From Acidovorax sp. FHTAMBA (GTDB lineage: Bacteria; Pseudomonadota; Gammaproteobacteria; Burkholderiales; Burkholderiaceae_C), in the NCBI RefSeq assembly GCF_038958875.1, contig NZ_CP152407.1:2735501-2799500 (forward strand): DNA of 64,000 nucleotides, in the 5' to 3' direction. The notes beneath the pieces are model-generated. The model did no database searches. It saw only the letters and a list, made by a program, of their open reading frames with translations, and had not been told where the DNA came from. The position numbers and the translations under genes are program-made. Shown here one piece after another: positions 25,738-33,904 of the stretch. Each line of letters begins with the position of its first letter. Within the stretch, counting starts at the first letter, position 1.

Positions 25738-28700
25738 ATGCTGACACGCCTCGTTCAATTTGCCCTTGCACAGCGGCTTTTCGTGCTGCTGGCAGGGGCC
25801 CTCCTGGCTGGAGCGGGCTGGTTCGCCTTCAAGAACCTGCCCATCGACGCCTTTCCCGACGTGTCCAGCACGCAGGTGAAGATCATCATGAAAGCGCCCG
25901 GCATGACGCCGGGAGAGATCGAAAGCCGCGTGGCCATACCGATCGAAGTGGAGATGCTGGGCATCCCCAAACAGCGCATCTTGCGCTCCGTCACCAAGTA
26001 CGGCCTGGTCGATGTGACCGTCGATTTCGAGGACGGGACTGACATCTACTGGGCCCGCCAGCAAGTGTCCGAACGCTTGGCCAACATCAGCGCCGACCTG
26101 CCGCCTGGCATCACCGGCGGCATGGCCCCCGTGACGACGCCGCTGGGCGAGATGTTCATGTTCACCATCGAGGCCCCCAACATGACGCTGGAAGAGCGGC
26201 GTAGTCTGCTCGATTGGGTGATCCGGCCCGCGCTGCGCTCGGTCCCCGGCGTCGCCGATGTGAACGCGCTGGGCGGAAAGGTCCACAGTTTCGAGGTGGT
26301 CCTTGACCCGGTGAAAATGTCCGCGCTTGGCCTGTCCGCCGCGAAGATCAAGGCGTCCATAGAGGCCAACAACCGCAACGATGGCGCTGGCCGGCTTGGA
26401 GAAGGCGACGAGGTGCTGCTGGTGCGCAGCGAAGGCAGCATCCGCACCAAGGACGACCTGATGGCCATCGTCGTCAAGTACGACAAGAATGGCAGCATAC
26501 GGCTGCAGGACGTGGCGCAGGTGCGGGACGGCAGCGTCACGCGCTATGGTGTGGTGACCATGGACGGCAAGGCCGAGGCCGTGCAGGGCCTTGTGCTGGG
26601 CTTGGCCGGTGCGAACGCGCAAAAGGTGGTGGAAGGCGTTACCCGCAAGATCGAGGAGATCAAGCCGACCCTGCCCGCAGGCGTTGAGCTCAAGGTCTTC
26701 TACAACCGCGCACAGTTGGTCGAGAAGGCCGTGGGCACCGTATCGCGCGCACTGCTGGAGGCTACCGCGTTGGTGCTGGTGCTTCTGGGCGCATTCCTTG
26801 GGAACATCCGGGCAGCCGTGTCGGTCGCCGTTGTACTTCCGCTCTCCGCGCTGGCCACCTTCCTGCTGATGCGTGCCGCCGGCATGTCCGCCAATCTCAT
26901 GAGCCTGGGGGGCCTCGCCATTGCGCTGGGCATGCTGGTGGACGCTGCCGTCGTAGTGGTCGAGAACATCGTTCAGCACCAGGCCGCAGACGAATCCAAG
27001 GGCAAGCTACCCCGGCTGCATATCGTTTTCCGTGCCGTGCGTGAAGTGGCGGCTCCGGTTGCTGCGGGCATCCTGATCATCGTGCTGGTGTTCCTGCCGC
27101 TGCTCACGCTGCAAGGCCTGGAAGGCAAGTTCTTCGTTCCCGTGGCCATGACCATCGTCTTTGCGCTGGCCAGCTCATTGGTGCTGTCGCTGACCATCAT
27201 TCCGGTGCTTTCTTCCTTCTTGCTGACCAAGGTGGCCCACCACGAGCCATGGCTGCCGCGCCAGTTGCTCAGGGCCTATGAGCCGACGCTGTCGTTCGCG
27301 TTGCGCCGTGAGCGGGTCGTGTACGTGGTGGCATGCCTGATGCTGGTGGCCGCTGCGGTGGTGTACTCGTTCGTGGGCAAGACCTTCATGCCGCCGATGG
27401 ACGAGGGCGACATCATCGTGGGGATTGAGAAGCTTCCTTCGGTGAGTCTGGAAGAAACGGCCGCGCTGGACCTCAAGATCCACCAGGCGCTGATGAAAGA
27501 CATTCCCGAGATCACGGGCGTGGTGGCGCGTGCGGGATCCGACGAAATCGGGCTCGACCCGATGGGCCTGAACCAGACCGATACCTTCCTGGTGCTCAAG
27601 CCACGTTCGGAATGGAAGGTTGCGAACAAGGAGGCGCTGATCGAGAAAATTCGCGGCGTCCTGGACCAGCTTCCCGGAATCAGCTACAGCTTCACGCAGC
27701 CCATCGACATGCGCGTCTCGGAGATGATCATCGGCGTGCGTGGCGACATCGCCATCAAGGTGTTCGGCCCCGATCTGGACAAACTCAATGAGCTGGCTGG
27801 GCAGATCGAAGGCCTCATGAAGCAGGTGCCGGGCAACCAGGACGTTTACACCGTGGAGAACGATGGCGTGCAGTACCTGCGTGTCATCGTGGATCGCGTG
27901 GCCGTGGGGCGCTATGGCCTGTCCATCGAGGATGTCCAGGACGCGCTCAGGGTGCAGGTCGAAGGCCAGCGCGCGGGCACGGTGATTGACGGGAACCAGC
28001 GCATTCCCATCGTCCTGCGCGGAGCCGATGGCGTGAAGATCTCGCCATCCGAGTTCGCGGCCCTCACGATCACCACGCCGGACGGCGTCAACGTACCTCT
28101 TCAGGAGCTGGCGAAACTGGAGCGCGACAGCGGCCCAGTCAAGATCGACCGGGAGATGGGCAGCCGCTACAGCGTCGTGATCGCCAACGTAACGGGGCGC
28201 GACCTGGTCGGCTTCGTCGAAGAAGCCAAGGCGAAGATCGGTCAGGCAGTGCAGTTGCCCACCGGTTACCGCATTGCCTGGGGCGGCCAGTTCGAGAACC
28301 AGCAGCGCGCGGCCGAACGACTGACGCTGGTGATTCCGCTGTCGCTCGGAGTGATCTTTCTGGTGCTGTTCTCCACCTTCGGGTCGGTGCGACAGGCCTT
28401 GCTGGTGCTCAGCAACATCCCGTTCGCGTTGGTCGGTGGCATTTTCGCGTTGTGGCTGACGGGCGAGTACCTTTCAGTGCCGGCATCCGTGGGCTTCATT
28501 GCACTGCTGGGCATCGCAGTGCTCAACGGCGTGGTGCTGGTCAGCTACTTCAATCAGCTGCATGCGGAAGGCTTGTCGCTTGTGGAGTGCGTGACCCAGG
28601 GCTCACGCCGAAGACTGAGGCCGGTGCTAATGACCGCAGCGATTACAGCGTTTGGGCTCATCCCCTTGTTGTTCGCATCGGGCCCCGGCTCCGAGATCCA

Positions 28701-28842
28701 GCGGCCGCTGGCCATCGTGGTGATCGGAGGCCTCATCACCGCCACCGCGCTGACGCTGATTCTCTTACCGATTCTTTACCTGCGCTTCGCCCATCCCAAG
28801 AGGCCAAACGAAGCGCCTGCACAGGAGGCCGTACATGCCTAA
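25738..28842 (+). CDS. Heavy-metal RND efflux pump (HME family)
   Basis: 1034 aa, 12 helices with two large periplasmic loops. It is a proton-driven exporter. The helix-4 signature is GLAIALGMLVDAAVVVVENI: the Asp is kept, but the DFGxxxDGA pattern of Zn/Co/Cd pumps (present in CzcA at 42666) is replaced by ALGMLVDAA. It therefore belongs to another HME subgroup, possibly the nickel/cobalt type given the neighbouring NreB, HupE and CsoR-family genes. Operon order is adaptor, pump, DUF3240, TolC. Confidence 0.9.
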   Translation: MLTRLVQFALAQRLFVLLAGALLAGAGWFAFKNLPIDAFPDVSSTQVKIIMKAPGMTPGEIESRVAIPIEVEMLGIPKQRILRSVTKYGLVDVTVDFEDGTDIYWARQQVSERLANISADLPPGITGGMAPVTTPLGEMFMFTIEAPNMTLEERRSLLDWVIRPALRSVPGVADVNALGGKVHSFEVVLDPVKMSALGLSAAKIKASIEANNRNDGAGRLGEGDEVLLVRSEGSIRTKDDLMAIVVKYDKNGSIRLQDVAQVRDGSVTRYGVVTMDGKAEAVQGLVLGLAGANAQKVVEGVTRKIEEIKPTLPAGVELKVFYNRAQLVEKAVGTVSRALLEATALVLVLLGAFLGNIRAAVSVAVVLPLSALATFLLMRAAGMSANLMSLGGLAIALGMLVDAAVVVVENIVQHQAADESKGKLPRLHIVFRAVREVAAPVAAGILIIVLVFLPLLTLQGLEGKFFVPVAMTIVFALASSLVLSLTIIPVLSSFLLTKVAHHEPWLPRQLLRAYEPTLSFALRRERVVYVVACLMLVAAAVVYSFVGKTFMPPMDEGDIIVGIEKLPSVSLEETAALDLKIHQALMKDIPEITGVVARAGSDEIGLDPMGLNQTDTFLVLKPRSEWKVANKEALIEKIRGVLDQLPGISYSFTQPIDMRVSEMIIGVRGDIAIKVFGPDLDKLNELAGQIEGLMKQVPGNQDVYTVENDGVQYLRVIVDRVAVGRYGLSIEDVQDALRVQVEGQRAGTVIDGNQRIPIVLRGADGVKISPSEFAALTITTPDGVNVPLQELAKLERDSGPVKIDREMGSRYSVVIANVTGRDLVGFVEEAKAKIGQAVQLPTGYRIAWGGQFENQQRAAERLTLVIPLSLGVIFLVLFSTFGSVRQALLVLSNIPFALVGGIFALWLTGEYLSVPASVGFIALLGIAVLNGVVLVSYFNQLHAEGLSLVECVTQGSRRRLRPVLMTAAITAFGLIPLLFASGPGSEIQRPLAIVVIGGLITATALTLILLPILYLRFAHPKRPNEAPAQEAVHA

Positions 28843-29137
28843 GCATTGTCTTTCACTGGTATGCAGCCCGGATATTGCCGAGAAGCTGCTCGATGCTTTG
28901 CTGACGGCTGTGTCAGACCAGGTCTTCACGAGCACCCCCACCTTCAGTCATGGCACGCCGCACGGCCGCCTTTCTGGGGTGGAACAGGTCATGGGACGCA
29001 GCAGTTCCGTGCAGATCCAGCTCATCGTCACGGAGGAGCAATTGAACAACACGCTGGTAACGGTGCACCTGAAATTCAAGGGCACGGGGTTGTGCTACTG
29101 GGCTTATGAACTGAGCGCTGAAGGGGTAGTGGAATGA
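28835..29137 (+). CDS. DUF3240 family protein (PII-like fold)
   Basis: 100 aa starting MPKHCLSLVCSPDIAEKLLD. Small cytosolic proteins of this family sit inside metal RND operons and are expected to have a ferredoxin/PII-like fold; their role is not settled, but a regulator of the pump is plausible. It overlaps the pump gene by 8 bp and the next gene by 4 bp, so translation is coupled. Confidence 0.75.
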   Translation: MPKHCLSLVCSPDIAEKLLDALLTAVSDQVFTSTPTFSHGTPHGRLSGVEQVMGRSSSVQIQLIVTEEQLNNTLVTVHLKFKGTGLCYWAYELSAEGVVE

Positions 29138-30381
29138 AACAGTGGATTACTATTGCGGGAACGGCCGTACTGATGATTCTGAGCGTACCTGCCGGTGCGT
29201 GGGTGACCGACTCCGCGCCCGAGTTGCTGCCAACACCCCTGGTCCGCCAGGCGATTGACCAGGACCCTTACGTAGTCGAAGCGCGCCGTGCCCTCGCCGC
29301 GGCTGGGCATGGCGCCGCGGCGTTGCGGTCCGGCTCGCACGAGTGGACTACCCGGGCCATCGTGCAAAGCCGACGGTATGACGCCGGCGGGCGCTCCAAC
29401 GAATGGGAGGCCGGCCTTGAGCGTGCTTTGCGGATAGGCGGCAAAGCCAGGCTGGACGGCGACATCGGCGAAGTAGAGATCGCAATTGCGCAGGCAAAAT
29501 TGGGCGAAGCGATCCATGAGTCCGCGAGGGCGCTTGCCGACCTGTGGATGGATGTTATCGCCGCTCGCCGGCTCAAGGAGGTGATCGGTGAGCAAAGGGG
29601 CTTTGCACAGGAAAGCCTCAAGGCCGTGGAAAGCCGCCGCAAAGCGGGGGATGCCTCGGTGCTGGACGTCAACCTGGCCACGACCGATCTGGTTGAGATG
29701 GACCGTCAGCTCAGTGCTGCAGGGACAGCCGAGGCAAAGGCCCATGCCAAGCTGAACTCGCGGTTTCCTCTGATCACCGAGCTTCCGAAACTCACTGTTG
29801 ATCCCAGGCCGCTGGAGACTGGGCAAGCACAATGGCGTGAGCGCATTCTGGCCGAGAGCGACCCGATCCGCATTGCTGAAGGCCAGGCCCGCAAAGCCGC
29901 CCTGTCAGCGGACCGCATGCGAGCCGACCGAACGCCCGATCCCACCGTGGGGGTCTTTGTCGCTTCGGAGGCCAGGCGCAGCGAGCGCATCTACGGCGTG
30001 AGTGTCAGCATCCCCTTGGCCGGCACCTACCGCAACGAACGCATGCTGCAGGCCCTGCAGGAGGCGGAAGCCGCCCGCGCACGGCTAGATGGCAAGCGTC
30101 GCGAGATGGAGATGGAGGTCGCTGAGACCTACATCGATGCCATGGGCAGCTTCGAGCGCTGGCGCCTGACCTCGCAAGGGCTGTCGGCGACCCAGAGCAG
30201 CGCCCGTTTGACCCAGCGTGCCTACAGCCTTGGAGAGGTGGACTTACAAGGCCTGCTGCTGGCCCGTAAGCAAGGCCTGGATGCCACCATGGCAGCCGAG
30301 CAGGCCCGCATCGAAGCCCTGCGTGCGCAGGGCCGGCTGATGATCGACGCCCATTTGGTCTGGGGGCTGGAGGAAGATTGA
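29134..30381 (+). CDS. TolC-family outer-membrane efflux channel
   Basis: 415 aa. A signal peptide (MKQWITIAGTAVLMILSVPA, cleavage near residue 22) and two OEP repeats with long coiled helices are visible (about residues 70-210 and 260-400). No Cys for lipid attachment is seen near the cleavage site. It completes the tripartite pump begun at 24606. Its start overlaps the DUF3240 stop in an ATGA. Confidence 0.87.
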   Translation: MKQWITIAGTAVLMILSVPAGAWVTDSAPELLPTPLVRQAIDQDPYVVEARRALAAAGHGAAALRSGSHEWTTRAIVQSRRYDAGGRSNEWEAGLERALRIGGKARLDGDIGEVEIAIAQAKLGEAIHESARALADLWMDVIAARRLKEVIGEQRGFAQESLKAVESRRKAGDASVLDVNLATTDLVEMDRQLSAAGTAEAKAHAKLNSRFPLITELPKLTVDPRPLETGQAQWRERILAESDPIRIAEGQARKAALSADRMRADRTPDPTVGVFVASEARRSERIYGVSVSIPLAGTYRNERMLQALQEAEAARARLDGKRREMEMEVAETYIDAMGSFERWRLTSQGLSATQSSARLTQRAYSLGEVDLQGLLLARKQGLDATMAAEQARIEALRAQGRLMIDAHLVWGLEED

Positions 30382-30424
30382 TGCTGCGCCAGCGCTGGCA
30401 TGCGCGCCGCATGCCATGCACGCG

Positions 30425-30517
30425 CCCGGGTTCACCGGGTGTTCTGAATATTCGACATGTCCAGGCACCAATTTGAACTCGGACTGCGTTGCTGCCGCAC
30501 GGGTTCACCGTGCGGCA
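30425..30517 (+). other. Two hairpins with the same GTTCA loop after the TolC gene
   Basis: CCCGG-GTTCA-CCGGG at 30425-30439 and a perfect 10-bp stem TGCCGCACGG / CCGTGCGGCA around GTTCA at 30493-30517. The second is strong but lacks a T-run, so it may protect mRNA or weaken read-through rather than act as a classical terminator. Confidence 0.5.
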
Positions 30518-30605
30518 CATCTGCGTCCATGGCGGCGCGAATGGGGGACTTTGTCTACCCTGTTCGTGCCTGGGCCGCAGTCACCGCCAAAGAGCGGGTT
30601 TGCCT

Positions 30606-30854
30606 ATGTTGGTTCGCATAATTGGTGGCGTGCCAGGCAAGCTGGTATGGGTCATGGTCGGAATGCTGGTGGCAGCGTTCGTGGTCTGGAAGCTGCGGCA
30701 TTGGTGGCTCATGCACCATCCAGAGCAGGACATTCGCATCAAGTACAGCCGAAGACTGGCTGAGCGTCTGAGGCTACGCAGGGTGGCGCAGCGCACAACT
30801 CGGACACGCAGAAACGCGCGAAAGCGCGCACACGATCGCGGGCATCAAGAATGA
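30606..30854 (+). CDS. Small basic single-helix membrane protein, copy 1
   Basis: 82 aa, function unknown. One transmembrane helix (LVWVMVGMLVAAFVVWKL) is followed by RHWWLMHHPEQDIRIKYSRR and a very basic tail. The block W-x-L-R-x-x-W-L-x-x-H-P-x-x-D-I-x-I-K-Y-S-R-R-L-A is shared with the protein at 46451, which follows the czc operon. Both lie directly downstream of an RND efflux operon. The start MLVRIIGG was chosen because the hydrophobic segment begins just after it. Confidence 0.6.
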   Translation: MLVRIIGGVPGKLVWVMVGMLVAAFVVWKLRHWWLMHHPEQDIRIKYSRRLAERLRLRRVAQRTTRTRRNARKRAHDRGHQE

Positions 30855-30896
30855 CGACGCCGCTACGCCATTGTTAACGGGACTGATCGATAACTC

Positions 30897-31145
30897 GTGG
30901 ACACGAATTCTGCCCTCACCGCCCTAGAAGACCATATCGCTATTCTCACTATGCTTGTGCGGCGCATGGTTGATGAGTCTGGCGACCCAACTGGTTTCGA
31001 CGCACAGGCCTGGCTTGATCACTGGCTCGTGGGGGTGGTCCCGGCATTGGGTGATCGGAGGCCTCTCGATGTGCTAAATGAGCCCGGTGGCCTGGAGGTT
31101 CTGAGAAGCTTGCTCTTGCAGGCCCAGTACGGCGCGTTTTCGTAG
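30897..31145 (+). CDS. DUF2384 (MbcA/ParS/Xre antitoxin-type) protein, copy B
   Basis: 82 aa, GTG start. It is a near-twin of the protein at 16059. PALGDRRPLDVLNEPGG and the C-terminal LLQAQYGAFS fit the toxin-binding domain of MbcA/ParS/Xre antitoxins, again without the N-terminal HTH. DNA similarity between the copies runs from about 40 bp upstream of the GTG to about 45 bp past the stop. Here the next gene, 96 bp on, is a HAD-fold protein rather than a RES toxin. Confidence 0.65.
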   Translation: MDTNSALTALEDHIAILTMLVRRMVDESGDPTGFDAQAWLDHWLVGVVPALGDRRPLDVLNEPGGLEVLRSLLLQAQYGAFS

Positions 31146-31241
31146 GTGTACGAAGGGTGTTGGTAAGTTCTGAGTCCGATCTGGACCTGCCTTCATCCCC
31201 GCTGGGCAAATTGCCACCAAACAGAATCCCGACATACGGTT

Positions 31242-31826
31242 ATGTCCACTAACCAGAATTCCCCTTATCTCCCCGCGTCCACTCCACGCAGCGCGGACGT
31301 CGTTCTGTACCTGGACCTCGATGGTGTTGTCCACCATGAGAAGGTGCTCTGGCATCCCCGCAAAGGCATCCACATGAGTCCGTATGAGGCTGCAGGACAT
31401 TCCTTGTTCGAATGGATCTCTGTCCTGGAGTCGGTGCTTGAACCCTACCCAGCCGTTGCCTTGGTACTGAGCAGCACCTGGTGCATCCGTCCCGGATACC
31501 GCGCAACCCTCAAACGCCTTCCTGTCTCCTTGCGTGCTCGATTTATTGGTGGGACGTACCACAGGCGTGTGCATGGCGTGGATCCCTGGAACCTTTCCAT
31601 GTTCCGCACCACCCCCCGGGGCGTGCAAGTTCAAGAGGACGCTCAGCGCAGAAAACCCCGGCAGTGGATAGCTCTTGATGACGATCTGGAGGATTGGCCT
31701 GACTCTTGTTGGCAAAACCTGGTCGCATGCGATGGAACAACGGGCTTGTCAGACACCGGAGTCCAACAGGAGCTGGGGGAGAAGTTGCGCTGCTGCTTTT
31801 CGGCTCTGTCCGACAACCACTTGTAG
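31242..31826 (+). CDS. HAD-fold protein 2 (Swiss-army-knife RNA-repair HAD type)
   Basis: 194 aa. Motif I is LYLDLDGVVHHE (D25 and D27), motif II is VLSSTWCI, and motif IV is WIALDDDLEDWP. It is longer than the HAD protein at 13769 (150 aa), mainly from an N-terminal extension and an insert around RARFIGGTYHRRVHG. It follows DUF2384 copy B on the same strand. The activity is unknown; phosphatase or nucleotide-repair roles are only inferred from the fold. Confidence 0.65.
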   Translation: MSTNQNSPYLPASTPRSADVVLYLDLDGVVHHEKVLWHPRKGIHMSPYEAAGHSLFEWISVLESVLEPYPAVALVLSSTWCIRPGYRATLKRLPVSLRARFIGGTYHRRVHGVDPWNLSMFRTTPRGVQVQEDAQRRKPRQWIALDDDLEDWPDSCWQNLVACDGTTGLSDTGVQQELGEKLRCCFSALSDNHL

Positions 31827-32217
31827 TTTCTATAAACAATCAGCTGACGAGGGACGGGCGGCGAGAGCAGACACTTTGCAGCCCGTGGTAATTGGCATAC
31901 TGCTGACTGCTACTCTGTTTATGTGCTGACACTGGGCTTTGCCCACATTGATGTTGGCGCCGATGAATCTTGACAGTGTCATGTGTATCTCCTTGGGTTT
32001 GAATGCACGTGACCCGGAAACTGCACCAACGCCTAGCCAGCCGACGGGTCACGTGTGACAGTTTGCTGACCGTATGCCGACAGCTTGCGCACCGCAGGAT
32101 TACAAGTTTGTTATGTTGTCGCGCCTGGCTGTGTGATCGATTCGACACTGCCGGGCATGGCATCGGCCGGCGCTCCAAAGTGGTCGTTCCGCCTGGGATG
32201 CCACTACAATTTTCCGG
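31827..32217. other. Intergenic stretch with a possible small ORF and a long-arm palindrome
   Basis: Two items stand out. On the minus strand at 31830-31982, AAGGAGATACACATG gives a very good ribosome site before a 50-codon frame (MTLSRFIGANINVGKAQC...) that I do not recognise; it may be the stub of a lost gene. At 32006-32016 and 32045-32055, CACGTGACCCG and CGGGTCACGTG form a perfect 11-bp inverted repeat with a 28-bp interval, possibly an operator. Nothing else was found. Confidence 0.4.
32205..32210 (+). promoter_or_regulatory. -10-like hexamer just upstream of the CzcI-like gene
   Basis: TACAAT ends 7 bases before the ATG at 32218, the same leaderless layout as at 20381. No convincing -35 box was seen. 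Confidence 0.4.
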
Positions 32218-32580
32218 ATGCACTCCCGCACCCGACTGCTTGTTTTCCTCTTGGTACTGTTGCCGCTGCAACTGTGCTGGGCGGCAGTGGGCGCGTACTG
32301 CAAAGATGAAGGACCGGGCTCCTTGCCTCCTGTGGCAATGCATTGCTGCGAGCACGCACAGCTGCGGGACGGAGCAATGGATGAATCCACCCGAGCTGGC
32401 GATGCAGCGCCCAGCGTGGACTGTGGTTCCTGCCATCTGCAGGGCACCGAAGCCTTTCAGGCGCAACGCGATCTACTGCCGGCCTTTCCCCTGGGGCGCT
32501 TTTACACCGACACGCGCGGGTGGCCGTCTTCAGAGTCCGTCAGTCGCCCCGAACGCCCGCAGTGGCCCGCCCTGGCCTGA
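32218..32580 (+). CDS. CzcI-like exported metal-resistance protein
   Basis: 120 aa. The signal peptide (MHSRTRLLVFLLVLLPLQLC to about residue 23) is followed by AVGAYCKDEG, CCEHAQ and VDCGSCHLQG, then an end ERPQWPALA. The same plan (signal, AAYC, VDCSVCHG, DRPQWSVLA) is seen in the CzcI at 39159, so this is a diverged paralogue. Such periplasmic Cys/His proteins precede Czc pumps. Here it precedes a Dsb-type thiol pair instead, which could act on its four or more cysteines. Confidence 0.7.
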   Translation: MHSRTRLLVFLLVLLPLQLCWAAVGAYCKDEGPGSLPPVAMHCCEHAQLRDGAMDESTRAGDAAPSVDCGSCHLQGTEAFQAQRDLLPAFPLGRFYTDTRGWPSSESVSRPERPQWPALA

Positions 32581-32769
32581 CCAGGGCATCGGTCACCACC
32601 GTCTCCGATCCCCGCCAAGCGTGCCAGCACAGCGTGTGCTGGCCTCATTAGCATGCCTTCGGGATCTTTCCATGTCCTCCACTGTCGGGTCGAATGGCTC
32701 TGGAATCTACACACGCAGTTGTGCCTTGATCGGTGCCTCCTGCCAGAACCGTTGTTCAAGGAGGCGTCG

Positions 32770-33186
32770 ATGAGCCGGCCCTCGGTGCTGCTCCTGATCG
32801 CCTGGCTGCTGGCTGTGTCCGCCACCGGCAGTGCGTTGTTCATCGGCGAAGTCATGGGCATGGCTCCTTGCGTCTTGTGCTGGTACCAGCGCATTGCCAT
32901 GTTCCCGCTGGCCTTGCTTCTTGGAATGGCCTTTTACAGCGACGACCGCCGGGGCGCTGTCTATGCCTTGCCTCTGGCGCTGGCGGGTGCGGTCGTGGCT
33001 GGTTACCACAGCCTCTTGGCGGCAGGCCTGGTGCCCAAGGCTTGGGTCCCCTGCGGCGCCGGCGTGTCATGCGCCGATCAGAAGCTCGACATCCTCTACG
33101 GCATTGAGTTGCCCTGGCTTTCACTGGCGGCGTTCATTGCCATCGCCGTCTCGCTCTCCCTCTATCTGCGAAAAACAGACAAATGA
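32770..33186 (+). CDS. DsbB-like disulfide bond formation protein
   Basis: 138 aa, four hydrophobic helices. The first Cys pair is CVLC (followed by WYQR, as in DsbB/BdbC) and the second is PCGAGVSC. It would reoxidise a periplasmic thiol protein using quinones. The start MSRPSVLLLIAWLL was chosen at the first hydrophobic helix, with AAGGAGG upstream. It overlaps the DsbA-like gene by 4 bp (ATGA), so the two act together. Confidence 0.88.
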   Translation: MSRPSVLLLIAWLLAVSATGSALFIGEVMGMAPCVLCWYQRIAMFPLALLLGMAFYSDDRRGAVYALPLALAGAVVAGYHSLLAAGLVPKAWVPCGAGVSCADQKLDILYGIELPWLSLAAFIAIAVSLSLYLRKTDK

Positions 33187-33839
33187 AACACCGAAAACTC
33201 ATCATCTTCCTCGTGCTGGGCATGGCCTTTGTGGCCTTCCTTGTCGGCGTGAATCTGTACCAGAGCCGCGTGCAAAGTGCACAGGAGCTGCAGGTGGCAG
33301 GACAAGCTGAACGCCTGGTCCGCATGCATTCACCCGTGATCGGGCCCCGTGAGGCACCCGTGACCATCGTCGAGTTCTTCGATCCCGCCTGCGAGACCTG
33401 CCGCGCCTTTTATCCGGTGGTGAAGGAACTGATGCAGCAGTACCCCACCGAAGTGCGGCTGGTCATCCGCTACGCGCCTTTCCACCAAGGCTCGGAGCAG
33501 GTGGTCAAGCTACTGGAATCGGCCCGGCGGCAGGACAAGTACCTGGCCGTGCTGGAGTCGGTGCTGGCCGCACAGCCGCAGTGGGCGGACCATGGAACCC
33601 CCAACCTGGAGTTGGCCTACAAGGCGGCTGAACAGGCGGGGCTGGACATGCAACGGGCGCGGGCGGACATCGCAGCCCCTGCATTGGACGCCGTGGTGCT
33701 ACAGGACGTGCAGGACCTGACCGCCCTCAAGGTCGAGAAGACGCCGACCTTCTTTGTCAACGGGCGCCCGCTGCCCAGTTTTGGCCACAAACAGCTGGCT
33801 GACCTAGTGGCGCAAGAGGTCTCCAAAACCAAGAAATGA
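33183..33839 (+). CDS. Membrane-anchored DsbA-like thiol oxidoreductase
   Basis: 218 aa. An N-terminal anchor or signal (LIIFLVLGMAFVAFLVGV) precedes a thioredoxin fold with the active site FFDPACETCRAF (CETC) at about residues 67-78 and the cis-proline in KTPTFFVNG. It is the partner of the DsbB-like protein just upstream. Its place between czc-type genes suggests folding of cysteine-containing periplasmic metal proteins, which is inference. Confidence 0.87.
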   Translation: MKHRKLIIFLVLGMAFVAFLVGVNLYQSRVQSAQELQVAGQAERLVRMHSPVIGPREAPVTIVEFFDPACETCRAFYPVVKELMQQYPTEVRLVIRYAPFHQGSEQVVKLLESARRQDKYLAVLESVLAAQPQWADHGTPNLELAYKAAEQAGLDMQRARADIAAPALDAVVLQDVQDLTALKVEKTPTFFVNGRPLPSFGHKQLADLVAQEVSKTKK

Positions 33840-33866
33840 AAGCGGGACATTCAAGTAAGCGCTCCG

Positions 33867-33886
33867 CAAGCCCACCGGTGGACTTG
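33867..33886. terminator. Hairpin between convergent genes
   Basis: CAAGCCCACCGGTGGACTTG is palindromic apart from one pair and lies between the convergent ends of the DsbA-like and P-type ATPase genes. There is no T-run, so termination is only suggested. Confidence 0.35.
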
Positions 33887-33904
33887 GCGCGCGCTGACCA
33901 ACGC

